This document shows, piece after piece, positions 36,201 through 46,289 of a stretch of 64,000 nt of DNA. The stretch is taken from positions 26,069,349 to 26,133,348 of the forward strand of contig CM075853.1 in the NCBI GenBank assembly GCA_037975125.1, in the 5' to 3' direction. Below the pieces are notes generated by a model. That model was not told the DNA's origin, ran no database searches, and saw nothing but the letters and a program-made list of their open reading frames with translations. Positions within the stretch are counted from its first letter, which is position 1; each line of letters begins with the position of its first letter. This DNA is from Latrodectus hesperus. Its lineage: Eukaryota; Arthropoda; Arachnida; Araneae; Theridiidae. A program made the position numbers and the translations under genes.

Positions 36201-37076
36201 TATAGTTTCAATAAATAAATAGTTGAAAAACTTTTGAAAGTAAATTTTTAATCATATAAATTAAAGTTTGCAGTCATTATAAATGAAACTATAAAATAAA
36301 GTTCAAATAAATACATATAGTCACTAAGCTACTAAACACATTTTTGGTTGACAAGATAATGCATAAGTAACAAAGTTTAAAATATACACCCACACATTTT
36401 CATGTAATTCTGTATCATTTAAATAGATATTAAAAACCAGGCTCTTCCCTTAATTTACTCTTTTATCTATTACATCTTTTTTAGACTTACATATATTTAT
36501 CCAAAGGGATCATGAATGTTTTTGCAAATTAAACATTTCTTTCATCAAACATCTTAACAATAGAAGACAATGCTATCAGTAAAATTTTAATATGGTCGCA
36601 AAAAAGCAATAGCTTTGTTAACTTAGGAGATCGCTTTTGAAATTGTTGATTGCCTTACCTTTACTATATCACCAATTACAAGCTAGAGAGAAGTGGCGAC
36701 AGATTTGTCTGTACACTTCTAGAAGAATATCTATATTCTAAATAGCAGTTTTGTTCTAAATATTGGGGATATTCTTATATCCAGATCTGGCCAAGATTTT
36801 CATCAAGAAATATTGCTTGTGGATTTCCATTTCAACCTCTTTCAGGTTCTTTTTAAGTCTAATGTTCCGCTTACAACGTTCTAGTTGAAACTCTAAGCAC
36901 GGCAGATTATAATATAAATTAGTGCTTAAAATAATTATCCTTAAATTACGAAACAGTTAAAATTTGTTTCGCAAAGAGTAAACATTAAAAAGTACACAAG
37001 AGTTGAAAAGAAATGCACATGATCACTTATCGCAAATATAAATTGCACATGCGTAGTCAGGTTTAACCTTGCTTTA
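33222..37076. other. AT-rich non-coding DNA
   Basis: No gene recognised. A small perfect hairpin lies at about 34913-34932 (gaaccagt ttac actggttc), followed by a second inverted motif (gctattttgct / agcaaaatagc) at about 35005-35040. Together they could be a short foldback element, but I cannot define its ends. Confidence 0.5.
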
Positions 37077-37432
37077 TAGTAGAGCTTCCCAACCTTTTTA
37101 GCTGGTGGACCCCTTATTCAGGCAAAAATCCACTGCGGACCCCTGTCAGTTAAGTGCGCAGTAACTAGCAAAACTGAGCACGATACCTATCGGAATTGAA
37201 AACTCTATAATGAAAGTGCCATTTTTTTCAATAACCCCATGACGAATCAAAAGCCATTAATAGTGAATGCAAACAACTTTAAACTAACTACGTTTAAATT
37301 AGTCTGTATTCCCACATTATATTCATATAGTTGCTGTTGGATTTACTCACATCGTTCAACACACTATATTTCTAATTGAGTGGAGAGTAATATATTGCAA
37401 AGAAAAGCAACATTCGTTGGATAACATTTTAA

Positions 37433-37979
37433 GGTACTTTTCCATTTCGCCGGCGCAAGCGATAGAGTCGCCAAAAATGATACAACCGGCGTTAGAGGGA
37501 ATATCTCCGCTGGTAACCTTTTACTGCTACGTTTACAAAACATGTGACTGTCAATGACTTTATTTTGACTCTTTTTTTCTTTCCCCATTTACATAATTTT
37601 ATGCTATGTATGCAAATTCAATGATTTAATAAAAAATCTCTCTAGAAAAAATCGGATTTTAAAAATAGATCTTAAAATATAATAAGCGTAACAAATTCAC
37701 ATAAAAATATTTAAAAAAAATAATAAGATTTTGAAATATGCATCACTTGATAAATAGTAATCTAATATAATAAATAAATTGTAGTAAATAAATTGAGGCT
37801 CTGGCACCCATCATTCCACGTATAGCGTAAACACAAAAACAATTTAATAAATAAATTTAAAAATTTTTATGTAAAACAACATTATTTAAAAAATTGTGTG
37901 TGTATAGTGTGTTTTATCGCCAATTGGCGACTTAATTTTCGCTTGGCGAGATTTGCGCCGACGAAATAAAAAAAGTACC
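37433..37979. mobile_element. 547-bp MITE with 8-bp TSD (hAT type)
   Basis: The terminal inverted repeats are about 30 bp, imperfect: GGTACTTTTCCATTTCGCCG at 37433 and, from 37979 on the minus strand, GGTACTTTTTTTATTTCGTC. Both are followed by GGCGCAA and a cluster of gcgag/tcgcca words. The perfect TSD cattttaa lies at 37425-37432 and 37980-37987. An 8-bp duplication is the hAT hallmark. No coding sequence is present. It is nested in the older hAT 3' region. Confidence 0.85.
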
Positions 37980-38129
37980 CATTTTAATTTTCAGAACAAA
38001 AATATTAATACAGAGAATTCAATTAATTATTCATTTATAGAAAATGCAAACAAATACCTACAAAAATTATAGTCTGGGAACATTCACTGCTCGTCAACAA
38101 AACACAATGCGTTCTTTACTAGAGATGAG

Positions 38130-38640
38130 TAATGAAGAATAATAACGGAATCTTATTGTGAAGGTTGTGGTTGCTTCTGATGACACTATTTTGAAAAGTC
38201 GGGCTCAGTACTTGACAACGAGACGGATGTCAGGTTCAGTATCTAGACAGCTTTGGTACTTAGTTTTGGTGCCGACATAGATCGAGAATCTGGATCCGCT
38301 CATGTATGCTGTGGCAAATGGGAGAACACGTATTGCTTTTTCAACAAAGGAGGTATAATTTTTTTGTTTTCCAAGCGTATCCATAAGTGTGCTCATATTC
38401 ATTCGACGATAGAATGCTTGGCTTTACGGATACAGTGAACGGGTTGGCCATCCTTTCGTATTCCTGAAGCTTCTCATCTTGCGCTGTTAAGAAATAATGC
38501 TCCAATGATGACGTCAAGCTTCGAAAGTGCTTGACGATTTCATGAAACAAATTGTTCCCAATGTCTTCTCTTGTAATGTCTTGTCTTTAAAAAATTGTTG
38601 AGAAATGGGAAACACTCGACCCCCCTCCACAATCTGTGCC
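38130..38640 (-). pseudogene. hAT transposase C-terminal region (ZBED/FAM200-like), decayed
   Basis: Two overlapping minus-strand frames give the order expected for this hAT group. The first has FHEIVKHFRSLTSSLEHYF, then DEKLQEYERMANPFTV (38341-38550). The second has KAIRVLPFATAYMSGSRFSI followed by KTKYQSCLDTEPDIRLVV (38205-38402). The second is the C-terminal dimerisation region (LPFATTYLCE-GFS----KTK-R--L--EPD-R). The expected LCE/GF residues are altered and there is a frameshift between the pieces. Not functional. Confidence 0.82.
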
Positions 38641-38650
38641 CAAAAATTGA

Positions 38651-39168
38651 TTTTATTTTAGCACCTTCAGGTACTGAGAGACCTAATTGTGTTGCTAAAT
38701 CTATTAAATCTACTTTCTTTTTTTAGCCTTTCCTCCAAAAGCCAGACTTTGCAAATTATAATACTTAATAACTTAATACATAAATTTACTTTAACAGTAA
38801 CGAAATCATTACTTTCACTACGCCCAAAATGAAAGTAATTGTTTCTTTAAAAACGAAATTACTTTTTGCAAATGAAATTAAGAAAATACTTTATACTTAT
38901 ACATATAAATCTTAAATCTCGTTCATTACTTTTGAATACGCTACTTAATACCTTAATACACATTTCAAAACGAATAAATTAAAATTCGCCTACCTGAATT
39001 CAGAAAGCCCTCTTCTGATTTATACCCCTCTTCTGATTTATTATCAATTCTTTTTATTTATCAGATAACGAGTGAGTAGTTTAGGTGGGAAAGGAAGTTC
39101 TTAAATTTACTAATATTTAAAGATTTATTTACAAATATGATTATTTACAGACATCTTTTAGCTAGCTC
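38651..39168. other. AT-rich non-coding DNA
   Basis: No gene seen. It contains the left flank of the LINE insertion site. Confidence 0.5.
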
Positions 39169-39181
39169 CTTCACACAATCT
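39169..39181. repeat. Target-site duplication, 3' side of the I-type LINE
   Basis: The 13-mer cttcacacaatct is repeated exactly at 44514-44526. Nothing else in the two flanks matches, so these are the insertion boundaries. Confidence 0.93.
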
Positions 39182-39268
39182 TGGTTGGTTGGTTGGTTGG
39201 TTGGTAGGTGTTTCTGAGACTTTTAGCTGCTCCGGCTTTTGTCTCTATTATTCTAGTAAGATCTTTAT

Positions 39269-42200
39269 TCAAAATCTGTTGATGCTTAAGAGGAGTTTAA
39301 TAAACGTTTTTAGTTTTTTCGAGTTAGATGTGACGATTTTGATCAACTGTTTGTAGTTTGTTATTTTCTCTTGTATTTTTAAATTATGCAAGAATTGTTT
39401 GCGGTCCTGTTTATGTCTGGGGCAATATAAGATTATATGTTCAGCATTATCAACCGCATAGCATGAACTGCATCTGTCTGAATCTGCCAGACCGAAACGG
39501 TAAAGCAGAGAAGGAGTCAGTAGCATTCCAGCCAGGCTTCTGGCAAGCAATACATCCTCTTTGCGTGAATTGAGGGATCTCCCCATCGAGTTCCACTCCG
39601 GGATGTCTCCAATCCTCAGGTAATATTTACTGTTTTCGAATATTTTGTCTTGAGATTTTTCAATGTTGCTTTTGATGTATGAGTAAAAGTCTTCTATAGT
39701 AATCCACTCAATACTTACATCATCTTTTGTGACCATTTTGGCTAGTTTATCAGCTTTTTCATTTATTATAATATCTTTGTGGGCTGGAACCCAAATAATT
39801 TGGAGCTCTTTGAAGAATTTTGAGGCCTGCCATATCTTGTGTTTTAATCTTAATATTATGCTTGCTGATTTTTGGTTACATTTATTCAGTGCAATAAGGA
39901 CAGATTTACTATCTGTGTATATTATATTCCTTCTTTCGTAAATGATTAATTCATCTATAGCTTGACAGATCGCCATTGCTTCAGCAGAAAAGACCGAATT
40001 TATATTATTGACTTTGTATCCAAATGATCCTTTTTCTGACCATCCAGCAATAGAGGTTATATCTTCTTTTTTAGATGCATCTGTGGCTATTCTGTTAGGT
40101 TGATCTATTAGGCTATTGTCAAAATCATTAAAAAATTGAATAATTTCTTGATTGGTTAGATATTTATCTTGGAAATCATATTTGTCGACTTGGATGGAGA
40201 AATTGTTTATAGAGTGAATTTGTGGATACTTATATTGGATAAAGTGGGGAATTTTAATGTTTTCTTCCTCTATTGTTTTCACAAGGGGTATGTGATATCT
40301 CTTTTCCACGGAATTGCAGCTGTTTTGGATGATATTTTTGAGAGGTGATAGTTGTTCCAATGAGATATGTTTTAGCCAAAATCTGCTTGACATTTTCCTA
40401 AATTCAGATTCTATTGTGCCAACATTAGCAATCTTTCGTAGAAGAATGTTAGGAGTGAATCTAGGTAACCCTAATGCAATTCTTAGTGCCGACGTTTGTA
40501 TTGCTTCTAAAGGTTTTGTAACTGAATGATTTGTTAAGCTAAAAATATTGCTAGTGTGGTGTAGAATGCTGCAGATAGATGATTTTGCTAACTGGATTAG
40601 ATGATGTGATCTTGCTCCATAATTTTTGTTAGAGAGTACTTTTAAAATATTTATTCTTCTAGATGCTTTATTTTTAAGGTATGTTACGAACGGCCGGAAG
40701 TTTCCATTTTTTGTAAATATAATTCCTAAGAATTTTAGGCTGTCTTTCCATTCAATTTTTTCATTGTTACACTGTATTGACCAGTCAGGATTTTCCCTAC
40801 GCCCGGACAAGTTTACTGCTGAACACTTTTGATAAGCTATTTGTAGTTTCCAGTAATTACTCCATTTTTCTATGTTATATAAAGTTTCTTGCAATTTTTT
40901 CTTGATTATTTCCAATTTTTCACCTGTACAGTAAATTAGTATGTCATCTGCGTATATTATATGTTTAACTCCTTGGGAGATAGTTTCATGGAAGTCTGAC
41001 ATGAAAATTGTAAATAAAATGGGGGATAACACACTTCCCTGTGGAACTCCTTTTGTTGACTGAACTGGTTTTGAACATGTATTTCTCCATCTTATTTTTA
41101 TCCTTCTATCTTGTAGGAAGTTGTGAATCCATTTGGCGGTTTTTCCTGTTATTCCCAACTGTAGGCATTTGTATATTAATCCGTCAATGTACACTGAATC
41201 ATATGCAGATTTTATATCCAGTGATATTGCAATAATGAATTTCTTTTGGGCTTTTGCCTGATGCAGATCATAATGAAAAAGTTGTATTGCAGTTTGACTG
41301 TCTCGGAAAGGTATGAACCCTAGATGGCGTTCTTCTATCTTCTGATTGGAAATTAGGAAATTTGTGATTCTATGGGACAGCATTCTTTCGAATATTTTAG
41401 CAGGAACAGAGGTTAGAGATATAGGTCTGTATGAATTTAATGTGGATTGTGGTTTGTTTGGTTTTGGGATTGGTATTATAATAGAAGATTTCCAGCTGTC
41501 AGGAATAGTGCATTGATCAAATATATCATTAAATATTTGAAGTATCTGGCGTGTGCTTACTTCATTTAGTGATTTAAATACTTTTGCAGAAATTTTGTCT
41601 TCTCCTGGTGTGGATATTCTAGTTTTCTTAATGGCTAATTTGAGCTCGTTGATTGTAAATTTTTTATTTAAATTCATATTCTCTGATCCAGAGTAGTCGA
41701 TTGGTATTGGCTCATGGTATATTTTGTCATTGAAGTGTATTGCAAAAGCTTCACTTTGGGATTTTGGTGAATGTAGTTCTTGGTTGTTAACATTTATTAG
41801 GAGGTTAGAATTTTGGATATCTCTGTATCGGCGATTCATTGAGTTAAATATACGGAAAAGTAGGTACGGGTCTTGCTGCTTCTTGCAGACATCATCCCAA
41901 TATTTAGTTTTAGACGATTTTATGATATATTTTAATTTTGCGGAAAATTTTTTGTACAAAATCCAGTTCTTGGTTTTTAAGGTATTTCTGGCTTTCTTTA
42001 GGTACACTTTTTTTAGAAATGAAAATTTACTACATAAATTATTCCACCATGGAGGGTACTGCTTTTCAGGTATTTTTTGCTCATGGCTGTTGTCTTCTAT
42101 GGCTTTAACTGTAATATTATGGAAACTGTCATATGAACTGTTAGTTTCACTACACAACTCTTCGTTTATTTGGTTGATGATATCTTTCCATCTGCGTGTC

Positions 42201-42874
42201 CTATACACTCTTGGAGTTTGATCTAAGGTAAGAACGTCAATGACTATAGGGAAATGATCACTAAAAAATGAATCTTCTTCTATTGTGATTTGACATTGTG
42301 GAAATAAGTTAGAAGTACAAAATGATAGATCTATATTTGAACCTTTTCCTGCAGGAGAAATATGTGTCGGAGTAGATGAATTCAGAATGCAGAGATTATG
42401 TTCGTTGATCCAGTCGGCCAATATTTGTCCCTGATGAGTGCTAGTTTCCCCGCCCCATAGGTCATGTTTGATATTGAAATCTCCTAAAATTAGGCATTTG
42501 TTTGTTATATATTTTTGTATATCTTGATATTCTCTGTATTCAATTTTTCCTTTGGGTGAATATATGTTCAATATGTTAATAGTGTCGTTCCGATTAATGA
42601 TTTTCACAATCAATATTTCTGTTCCACTGCTGCTATATATGTTCTTATAAATTACTTTTGATGTTGTTGATTCTGTCACTGCAATCACTAGGCCGCCGCC
42701 GTTTCTATTTTCTCTGTCTTTTCTGTAGATGATTTTTTTCTTTAGATTAAATAAGTCTTTTGGTCTAAGGAAAGTTTCCTGTATCACTAATACATCTGCG
42801 GAAATGAAAGGTTCTAACTTAAATATGTCTATTTTGTTGGTAACGCTCCTCGCATTCCACTGCACAATTTTCAT
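39269..42874 (-). CDS. LINE ORF2: endonuclease, reverse transcriptase, RNase H
   Basis: A 1201-residue polyprotein that nicks target DNA and copies the element RNA there. Residues 1-225 are an APE-type endonuclease: N7, QET (E33), Y105, GDFN (D132, N134) and SDH (D206, H207). Residues about 460-740 are the RT: RPISL (483-487), SLDIKSAYD (551-559, catalytic D553), VPQGSVLSP (610-618) and YADD (641-644). Residues about 925-1050 are RNase H with D932 (TDAS), E965 (SAEA), D988 (YTDS) and D1042 (ADK). A zinc knuckle C1135-C1138-H1146-C1151 lies near the C-terminus. All catalytic residues expected for the three enzymes are present and there is no internal stop. The start at 42874 was chosen because MKIVQWN is the usual endonuclease N-terminus. 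The length is normal for the I group. Confidence 0.95.
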   Translation of the reverse strand: MKIVQWNARSVTNKIDIFKLEPFISADVLVIQETFLRPKDLFNLKKKIIYRKDRENRNGGGLVIAVTESTTSKVIYKNIYSSSGTEILIVKIINRNDTINILNIYSPKGKIEYREYQDIQKYITNKCLILGDFNIKHDLWGGETSTHQGQILADWINEHNLCILNSSTPTHISPAGKGSNIDLSFCTSNLFPQCQITIEEDSFFSDHFPIVIDVLTLDQTPRVYRTRRWKDIINQINEELCSETNSSYDSFHNITVKAIEDNSHEQKIPEKQYPPWWNNLCSKFSFLKKVYLKKARNTLKTKNWILYKKFSAKLKYIIKSSKTKYWDDVCKKQQDPYLLFRIFNSMNRRYRDIQNSNLLINVNNQELHSPKSQSEAFAIHFNDKIYHEPIPIDYSGSENMNLNKKFTINELKLAIKKTRISTPGEDKISAKVFKSLNEVSTRQILQIFNDIFDQCTIPDSWKSSIIIPIPKPNKPQSTLNSYRPISLTSVPAKIFERMLSHRITNFLISNQKIEERHLGFIPFRDSQTAIQLFHYDLHQAKAQKKFIIAISLDIKSAYDSVYIDGLIYKCLQLGITGKTAKWIHNFLQDRRIKIRWRNTCSKPVQSTKGVPQGSVLSPILFTIFMSDFHETISQGVKHIIYADDILIYCTGEKLEIIKKKLQETLYNIEKWSNYWKLQIAYQKCSAVNLSGRRENPDWSIQCNNEKIEWKDSLKFLGIIFTKNGNFRPFVTYLKNKASRRINILKVLSNKNYGARSHHLIQLAKSSICSILHHTSNIFSLTNHSVTKPLEAIQTSALRIALGLPRFTPNILLRKIANVGTIESEFRKMSSRFWLKHISLEQLSPLKNIIQNSCNSVEKRYHIPLVKTIEEENIKIPHFIQYKYPQIHSINNFSIQVDKYDFQDKYLTNQEIIQFFNDFDNSLIDQPNRIATDASKKEDITSIAGWSEKGSFGYKVNNINSVFSAEAMAICQAIDELIIYERRNIIYTDSKSVLIALNKCNQKSASIILRLKHKIWQASKFFKELQIIWVPAHKDIIINEKADKLAKMVTKDDVSIEWITIEDFYSYIKSNIEKSQDKIFENSKYYLRIGDIPEWNSMGRSLNSRKEDVLLARSLAGMLLTPSLLYRFGLADSDRCSSCYAVDNAEHIILYCPRHKQDRKQFLHNLKIQEKITNYKQLIKIVTSNSKKLKTFIKLLLSINRF

Positions 42875-43156
42875 TTTGAAAATGTATTAACTAAAGATTT
42901 ATGGCACTTATATAAAACGGATATAAGAATTATTTATTTGAAATCCTTTCAAATATGAAATTATAATTAAATGGGTTAAGTCGGTAACTGTAATTATCCA
43001 ACAGAGAAATCTGAGAGATCTATCTCTCTCTCTGTTTCGTATTGCTGACAGTCCATTTGATTTGACTTTGAAGCTTTGGGATTTTTTATTATCTTTGATT
43101 TCTTCTTCCTTTCTCTTTCAGGAGAGATTGGTGTGGTCAACTTTGAAATTGTTTCA
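42875..43156 (-). other. LINE inter-ORF region
   Basis: It lies between the ORF1 stop and the ORF2 start. Most of it (42994-43182) is open in another frame and is described as a possible ORF1 tail. The rest, 42875-42993, has no motif I recognise. ORF2 is in the same frame as ORF1 but separated by stops, so its translation would need reinitiation or a similar mechanism. Confidence 0.6.
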
Positions 43157-43182
43157 TTAATTTTTAGTAAAGACTGTTTCAT
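42994..43182 (-). pseudogene. Possible frameshifted C-terminal tail of LINE ORF1
   Basis: The 62-codon frame overlaps the end of ORF1 by 26 bases in the +1 frame. It begins MKQSLLKINETISKL (a coiled-coil-like stretch that resembles the KINETVFTKN end of ORF1), then has PISPERERKKKSK, a lysine-rich basic stretch, and an acidic end. ORF1 proteins of this group often end in such basic tails. This could be the original tail lost by a one-base indel, or a tail added by +1 frameshifting. The sequence alone does not decide. Confidence 0.45.
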
Positions 43183-44221
43183 TGATTTTATCCACAGTAG
43201 AGTCTAAAGATTTTTTAAACATGTTACAAATTTTAGTTAGTTGTTGTTCTATGATTTTTTCAATTGAGGTTATCAGTTTAAGGGCCAATTTATCAAAGAT
43301 CCCTTGCATCGATTCTACGTCTGGACTGGCTATAGGCATGGAAGTTTTCTTTGCATATAAGGTATTTTTGTTTGTGAATCGCCTTCTAGCTTCGCTTAGT
43401 GTTAAATTATTTTCTGCTTTAAATTTGAGAATTTCTTTTTCTTTTGTCCTTGTTGGGCATTCATTATAATCGGCTCTATGTAAACCTGTACAATTTGAGC
43501 ATCTCATCTGATTTAAGCATATTTCTCCGTGTTTTTTTTCTCCGCAGTGCACGCACAATACTTCGTAAGGGCATTTGTTAGAGTTATGAGTGAATTTGAA
43601 ACACTTACCACATTGTCGAGGTCTGTCTATGAATAGCTCCACTCTATGGTTAGTGAAGAACAGTTTTATTTCTTTTGGTATCTTTATTCCCAGAATAGAT
43701 ACCAGAACTGGAGACACTTCACGGTTTTTCTTATTGAATCTTCTTAATTCTAAAATTGGGATTTCGTTTTCAGCGCTCAGCTCCTCTGCAATCTCTGTTA
43801 GTGAAGTTTCAGTTGGAATATTAAATAGCAGAAACCTGGTAGAGATGCTTTCCCATAGGATTTGGTAGTGTACTGGGATCCCTTGTAACTCTTTGATGTT
43901 TAATATTTCTGTAGCTGTTTCCATGTCTTGCGTTGTCAATAGTAATCGACCGTCTCTTGTTATTGTCTTGTTAGAGATCTTTTTGAAGTTGTTTATCTTC
44001 ATTATCAGTTCGTTTTTCAATTCCCGGGGTTTATTTTTAGGAATTGACCTTCCGTTGTTGGCTTTTAAGAATATGTTGAATGTGTTTACTCCATTTTCTT
44101 TTGCAGCTAAAAGACAGTTCATGTCATTTTCTGAGGTCCTAAGGAAGTTTGTTCCGTAGTTGGTTTCTCCTGCCATGTTTGAATCTATGTTGTTTAGATC
44201 TTCATTTTTTAGAATATCCAA
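43157..44221 (-). CDS. LINE ORF1: gag-like nucleic-acid-binding protein
   Basis: A 354-residue protein that in related elements coats the element RNA and carries it to the nucleus. An RRM-like or gag core spans about residues 75-190. Three zinc knuckles follow: C204-C207-H212-C217 (CX2CX4HX4C), C223-C226-H231-C235 (CX2CX4HX3C) and C241-C244-H248-C255 (CX2CX3HX6C, of the NCTGLHRADYNEC type). A helix-rich tail comes last. The third knuckle spacing is typical for Jockey and I group ORF1. The ATG at 44221 is the first in the frame, 292 bp from the element's 5' end. A few residues may be missing at the C-terminus because of a frameshift. Confidence 0.9.
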   Translation of the reverse strand: MDILKNEDLNNIDSNMAGETNYGTNFLRTSENDMNCLLAAKENGVNTFNIFLKANNGRSIPKNKPRELKNELIMKINNFKKISNKTITRDGRLLLTTQDMETATEILNIKELQGIPVHYQILWESISTRFLLFNIPTETSLTEIAEELSAENEIPILELRRFNKKNREVSPVLVSILGIKIPKEIKLFFTNHRVELFIDRPRQCGKCFKFTHNSNKCPYEVLCVHCGEKKHGEICLNQMRCSNCTGLHRADYNECPTRTKEKEILKFKAENNLTLSEARRRFTNKNTLYAKKTSMPIASPDVESMQGIFDKLALKLITSIEKIIEQQLTKICNMFKKSLDSTVDKINETVFTKN

Positions 44222-44513
44222 AACTTGAATTTTAGAGAAAGCCAGACTTATGGCTTCTGTATTCAGTATATTATGCTATTTCGAAAAGGCAATAAGTCTT
44301 CGCTCAACTTGAGTTGAAGAGGAAATAAATATATATATATTTTTCTTTTATGAAATTAAAATATAACTTATAATTGTAATGAGAAACTTATCCAAAAAAT
44401 AGATCCAGTTAACTGGTTTCCAATCAGCAATTGTTCAAGGAAGAGCTAGCTGCTACTCGTTTCGGGAACCGCCTCCTCGAAAAACACAAACACATTATGA
44501 CACTTTTAACTGT
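44222..44513 (-). promoter_or_regulatory. LINE 5' UTR, presumed internal promoter
   Basis: These 292 bp lie between the element's 5' boundary, set by the TSD, and ORF1. Elements of the I and Jockey groups carry a TATA-less internal RNA polymerase II promoter in this position, and the terminal CAGTT suits an initiator. A GAGGAGGCGG stretch near +40 is GC-rich against an AT-rich background. Promoter activity is inferred from the family only. Confidence 0.5.
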
Positions 44514-44526
44514 CTTCACACAATCT
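44514..44526. repeat. Target-site duplication, 5' side of the I-type LINE
   Basis: This copy of cttcacacaatct is identical to 39169-39181. Confidence 0.93.
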
Positions 44527-45046
44527 CTCTCCTCAATTACCTGTACATATTAAGTAGGGATGGGAAGAAATACCTGTAACAAGTATTTTGTAATCAGTAT
44601 TTGAATGTAACAACCTGTAATCAGTACTTTTACTTCCAAATACTCAGTACTTCCAGTAACAAAGTCAGCGCGAGTTCGAGTATTCTCAGACAGTTGCAGG
44701 TACAATGTACTTGACCAGTTTCTAAAGCCCGCCACACACGATAGGATTTTTCCTTACGATTTGTTGGAAGGGGTAGGAAGTAATTAAGCACACAGTCCCC
44801 TCAAACTCTGCTGACCACAGAAGGGGAGGCACATCTGGAGTGGGAAGTTATTTTTAAGGGTGCCATTCTTCAACATTTATTGCTTTTGGCTTAAAATGTG
44901 TGCCTTGTAAATGGAAATCGAAAATCGCCAAAAATTTCAATAATTTGTTGTTCATTCACTTTTTCTGACTTGACCTATTTATTGTTGTACTCATTTGTCT
45001 GCTTGTAATTTCTGCCATTAAATGTTATCATAGTAAGTTAAGTAAC

Positions 45047-45370
45047 ATGAGCAAATTAAGCACAGAAGTATTATTGGCTGTTGCTTTAGACTGGTATGAT
45101 GGTGAAAAGCAAACAAACAATAAAAAAGAAAAAAATCAAAAAATTGGTTGCTCCAGCGTGAAACTCTTTCACATCTAAATTTGATTACAGAAATACAGTC
45201 GGAAGATAAAGATTTCTTTAATTACATGAGGATGAATGAAAAATTGTATGCAACGTTGTTGGATAAGGTAACACCTTTCATTATAAGAAAAAATACATCC
45301 ATGCGCTCATCTTTAAGTTCTCATGAACCATTAAGTGCAACTTAGCGCTTTCTGACTAGCGATATTAATT
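45047..45370 (+). pseudogene. Harbinger transposase N-terminus, truncated
   Basis: The ATG at 45047 gives MSKLSTEVLLAVAL, as in the start of Harbinger transposases. After a frameshift at about 45130 the frame continues NWLLQRETLSHLNLI, then DKDFFNYMRMNEKLYATLLDKV, TPFIIRKNTSMRSSLSSHE and LSAT. An in-frame TAG (45343-45345) follows, with RFLT immediately after it. This corresponds to the family order WL--R-----L--EL--ED---F-NFLRM----F--LL--V-P-I-K-DT-MR-A---EERL--TLRFLA-G. The DDE domain is absent. The product would be about 65-100 residues and inactive. Confidence 0.85.
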
Positions 45371-46103
45371 AAAGAGCCCCATTAGTACATCAAAAAGTTT
45401 ATATATATCGAGTATTAATTATTATTTATTAGTAGATATAAAATCGATTATTAATTTGTTATTTATTATCCAAGTATTCTTAGATTTTATAATATTTTCT
45501 TAAACGATTTTTAAATAAAAGAGAAACAAATTAACATTTACCAAATGATAAATAATAACTGAAATTGCATGTAATTTCAATTTCGCTTAAATGTGAATAA
45601 TTTTCTTTTGTTATTATTAATCAATTTATTATTTATAATTATCTAATTTTATAATTGTTTAATTGCATAAAGAATATTTATAGAAAACAACAGAATAATC
45701 TCAACTAATACCTTTATATTATTGTTTAAAAATTCATATTTAAAAATATAGAAAATTAAAATTTTAAAATGTTCATTTTGAAAATTTGTAAGCATTCTGA
45801 ACTAAAAATATATTGTTTTCTAATAAAGCTTATTATAAAATTTCGTAGTTAAATTTTACGTTAAATGTGCAATTATATATATTCATTCAGATAGAGAATA
45901 ATTTTACAAAATAAATTATTTAACTTATTTCATCACCATTCTCAACAAATTCGTGGAATTGCAGTTTCGTCCAGAAATGATATATATTTAAAGTACCATA
46001 AAGTCGGCACACATATGCATCCTCCGTGCTTACACCACTTTGTTTCGATTCATTGATTTTTCTCTTTTATAGGTTCTTCGAAGGGCATTAATTTTTTCTT
46101 TAC

Positions 46104-46289
46104 TTAGTTAATTGAAGCCTTTTCATCTATCTTTTTGTATATTTCTAATAAGTTTTCATAAGCTAACTTCTTTTTTATTTTATTTGTGTAATCGACACTC
46201 ATTATTTGCCACAAACACTGCTCAGCTTTATAGACTTCAATAAATTCCTGCAATATTTGCTTCATGGACATTTTTAAAAAAGTAATCAA
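46104..46289 (-). pseudogene. MADF/Myb-like protein of Harbinger, truncated
   Basis: The 61-codon frame reads FIEVYKAEQCLWQIMSVDY, then YENLLEIYKKI. This is the first half of a MADF domain (F-E-Y----LW-----Y-NK--K--A---I-K-). Harbinger elements carry such a protein as an accessory DNA-binding partner of the transposase. It is written toward the transposase remnant from the opposite end. The second half of the domain is lost with the internal deletion. Confidence 0.75.

Larger units (their letters stand above)
37077..38650 (-). mobile_element. hAT element, 3' half with decayed transposase
   Basis: The 3' end at about 37079 reads TAGAGCTTCCCAACCTTTTT followed by tggtggaccc, a classic hAT terminal and subterminal sequence. 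The transposase remnant at 38130-38640 is on the minus strand, so this is the element's 3' end. The 5' end is not found. Transposase similarity fades near 38650, so the copy is probably truncated there. A 547-bp MITE interrupts the 3' region. Confidence 0.7.
39182..44513 (-). mobile_element. Full-length I-type non-LTR retrotransposon (LINE), 5332 bp
   Basis: A perfect 13-bp TSD bounds a minus-strand element. It has a 5' UTR of 292 bp (44513-44222), ORF1 (44221-43157), a short interval, ORF2 (42874-39269) and a 3' UTR of about 60 bp ending in a tetranucleotide tail (CCAA)n, seen as (ttgg)n at 39182-39205. The 5' terminus reads ACAGTTAAAAGTG. CAGT-type starts are common in I and Jockey elements, which carry an internal promoter there. 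RNase H in ORF2 places it with the I group rather than Jockey. ORF1 and ORF2 are both open, which together with the perfect TSD points to a recent insertion. It landed about 29 bp from a hAT-like terminus at 44555. Confidence 0.93.

Noticed and set aside
39358..44159. Plus-strand frames of 64-165 codons
   Set aside because: Antisense shadows of the LINE ORF1 and ORF2.
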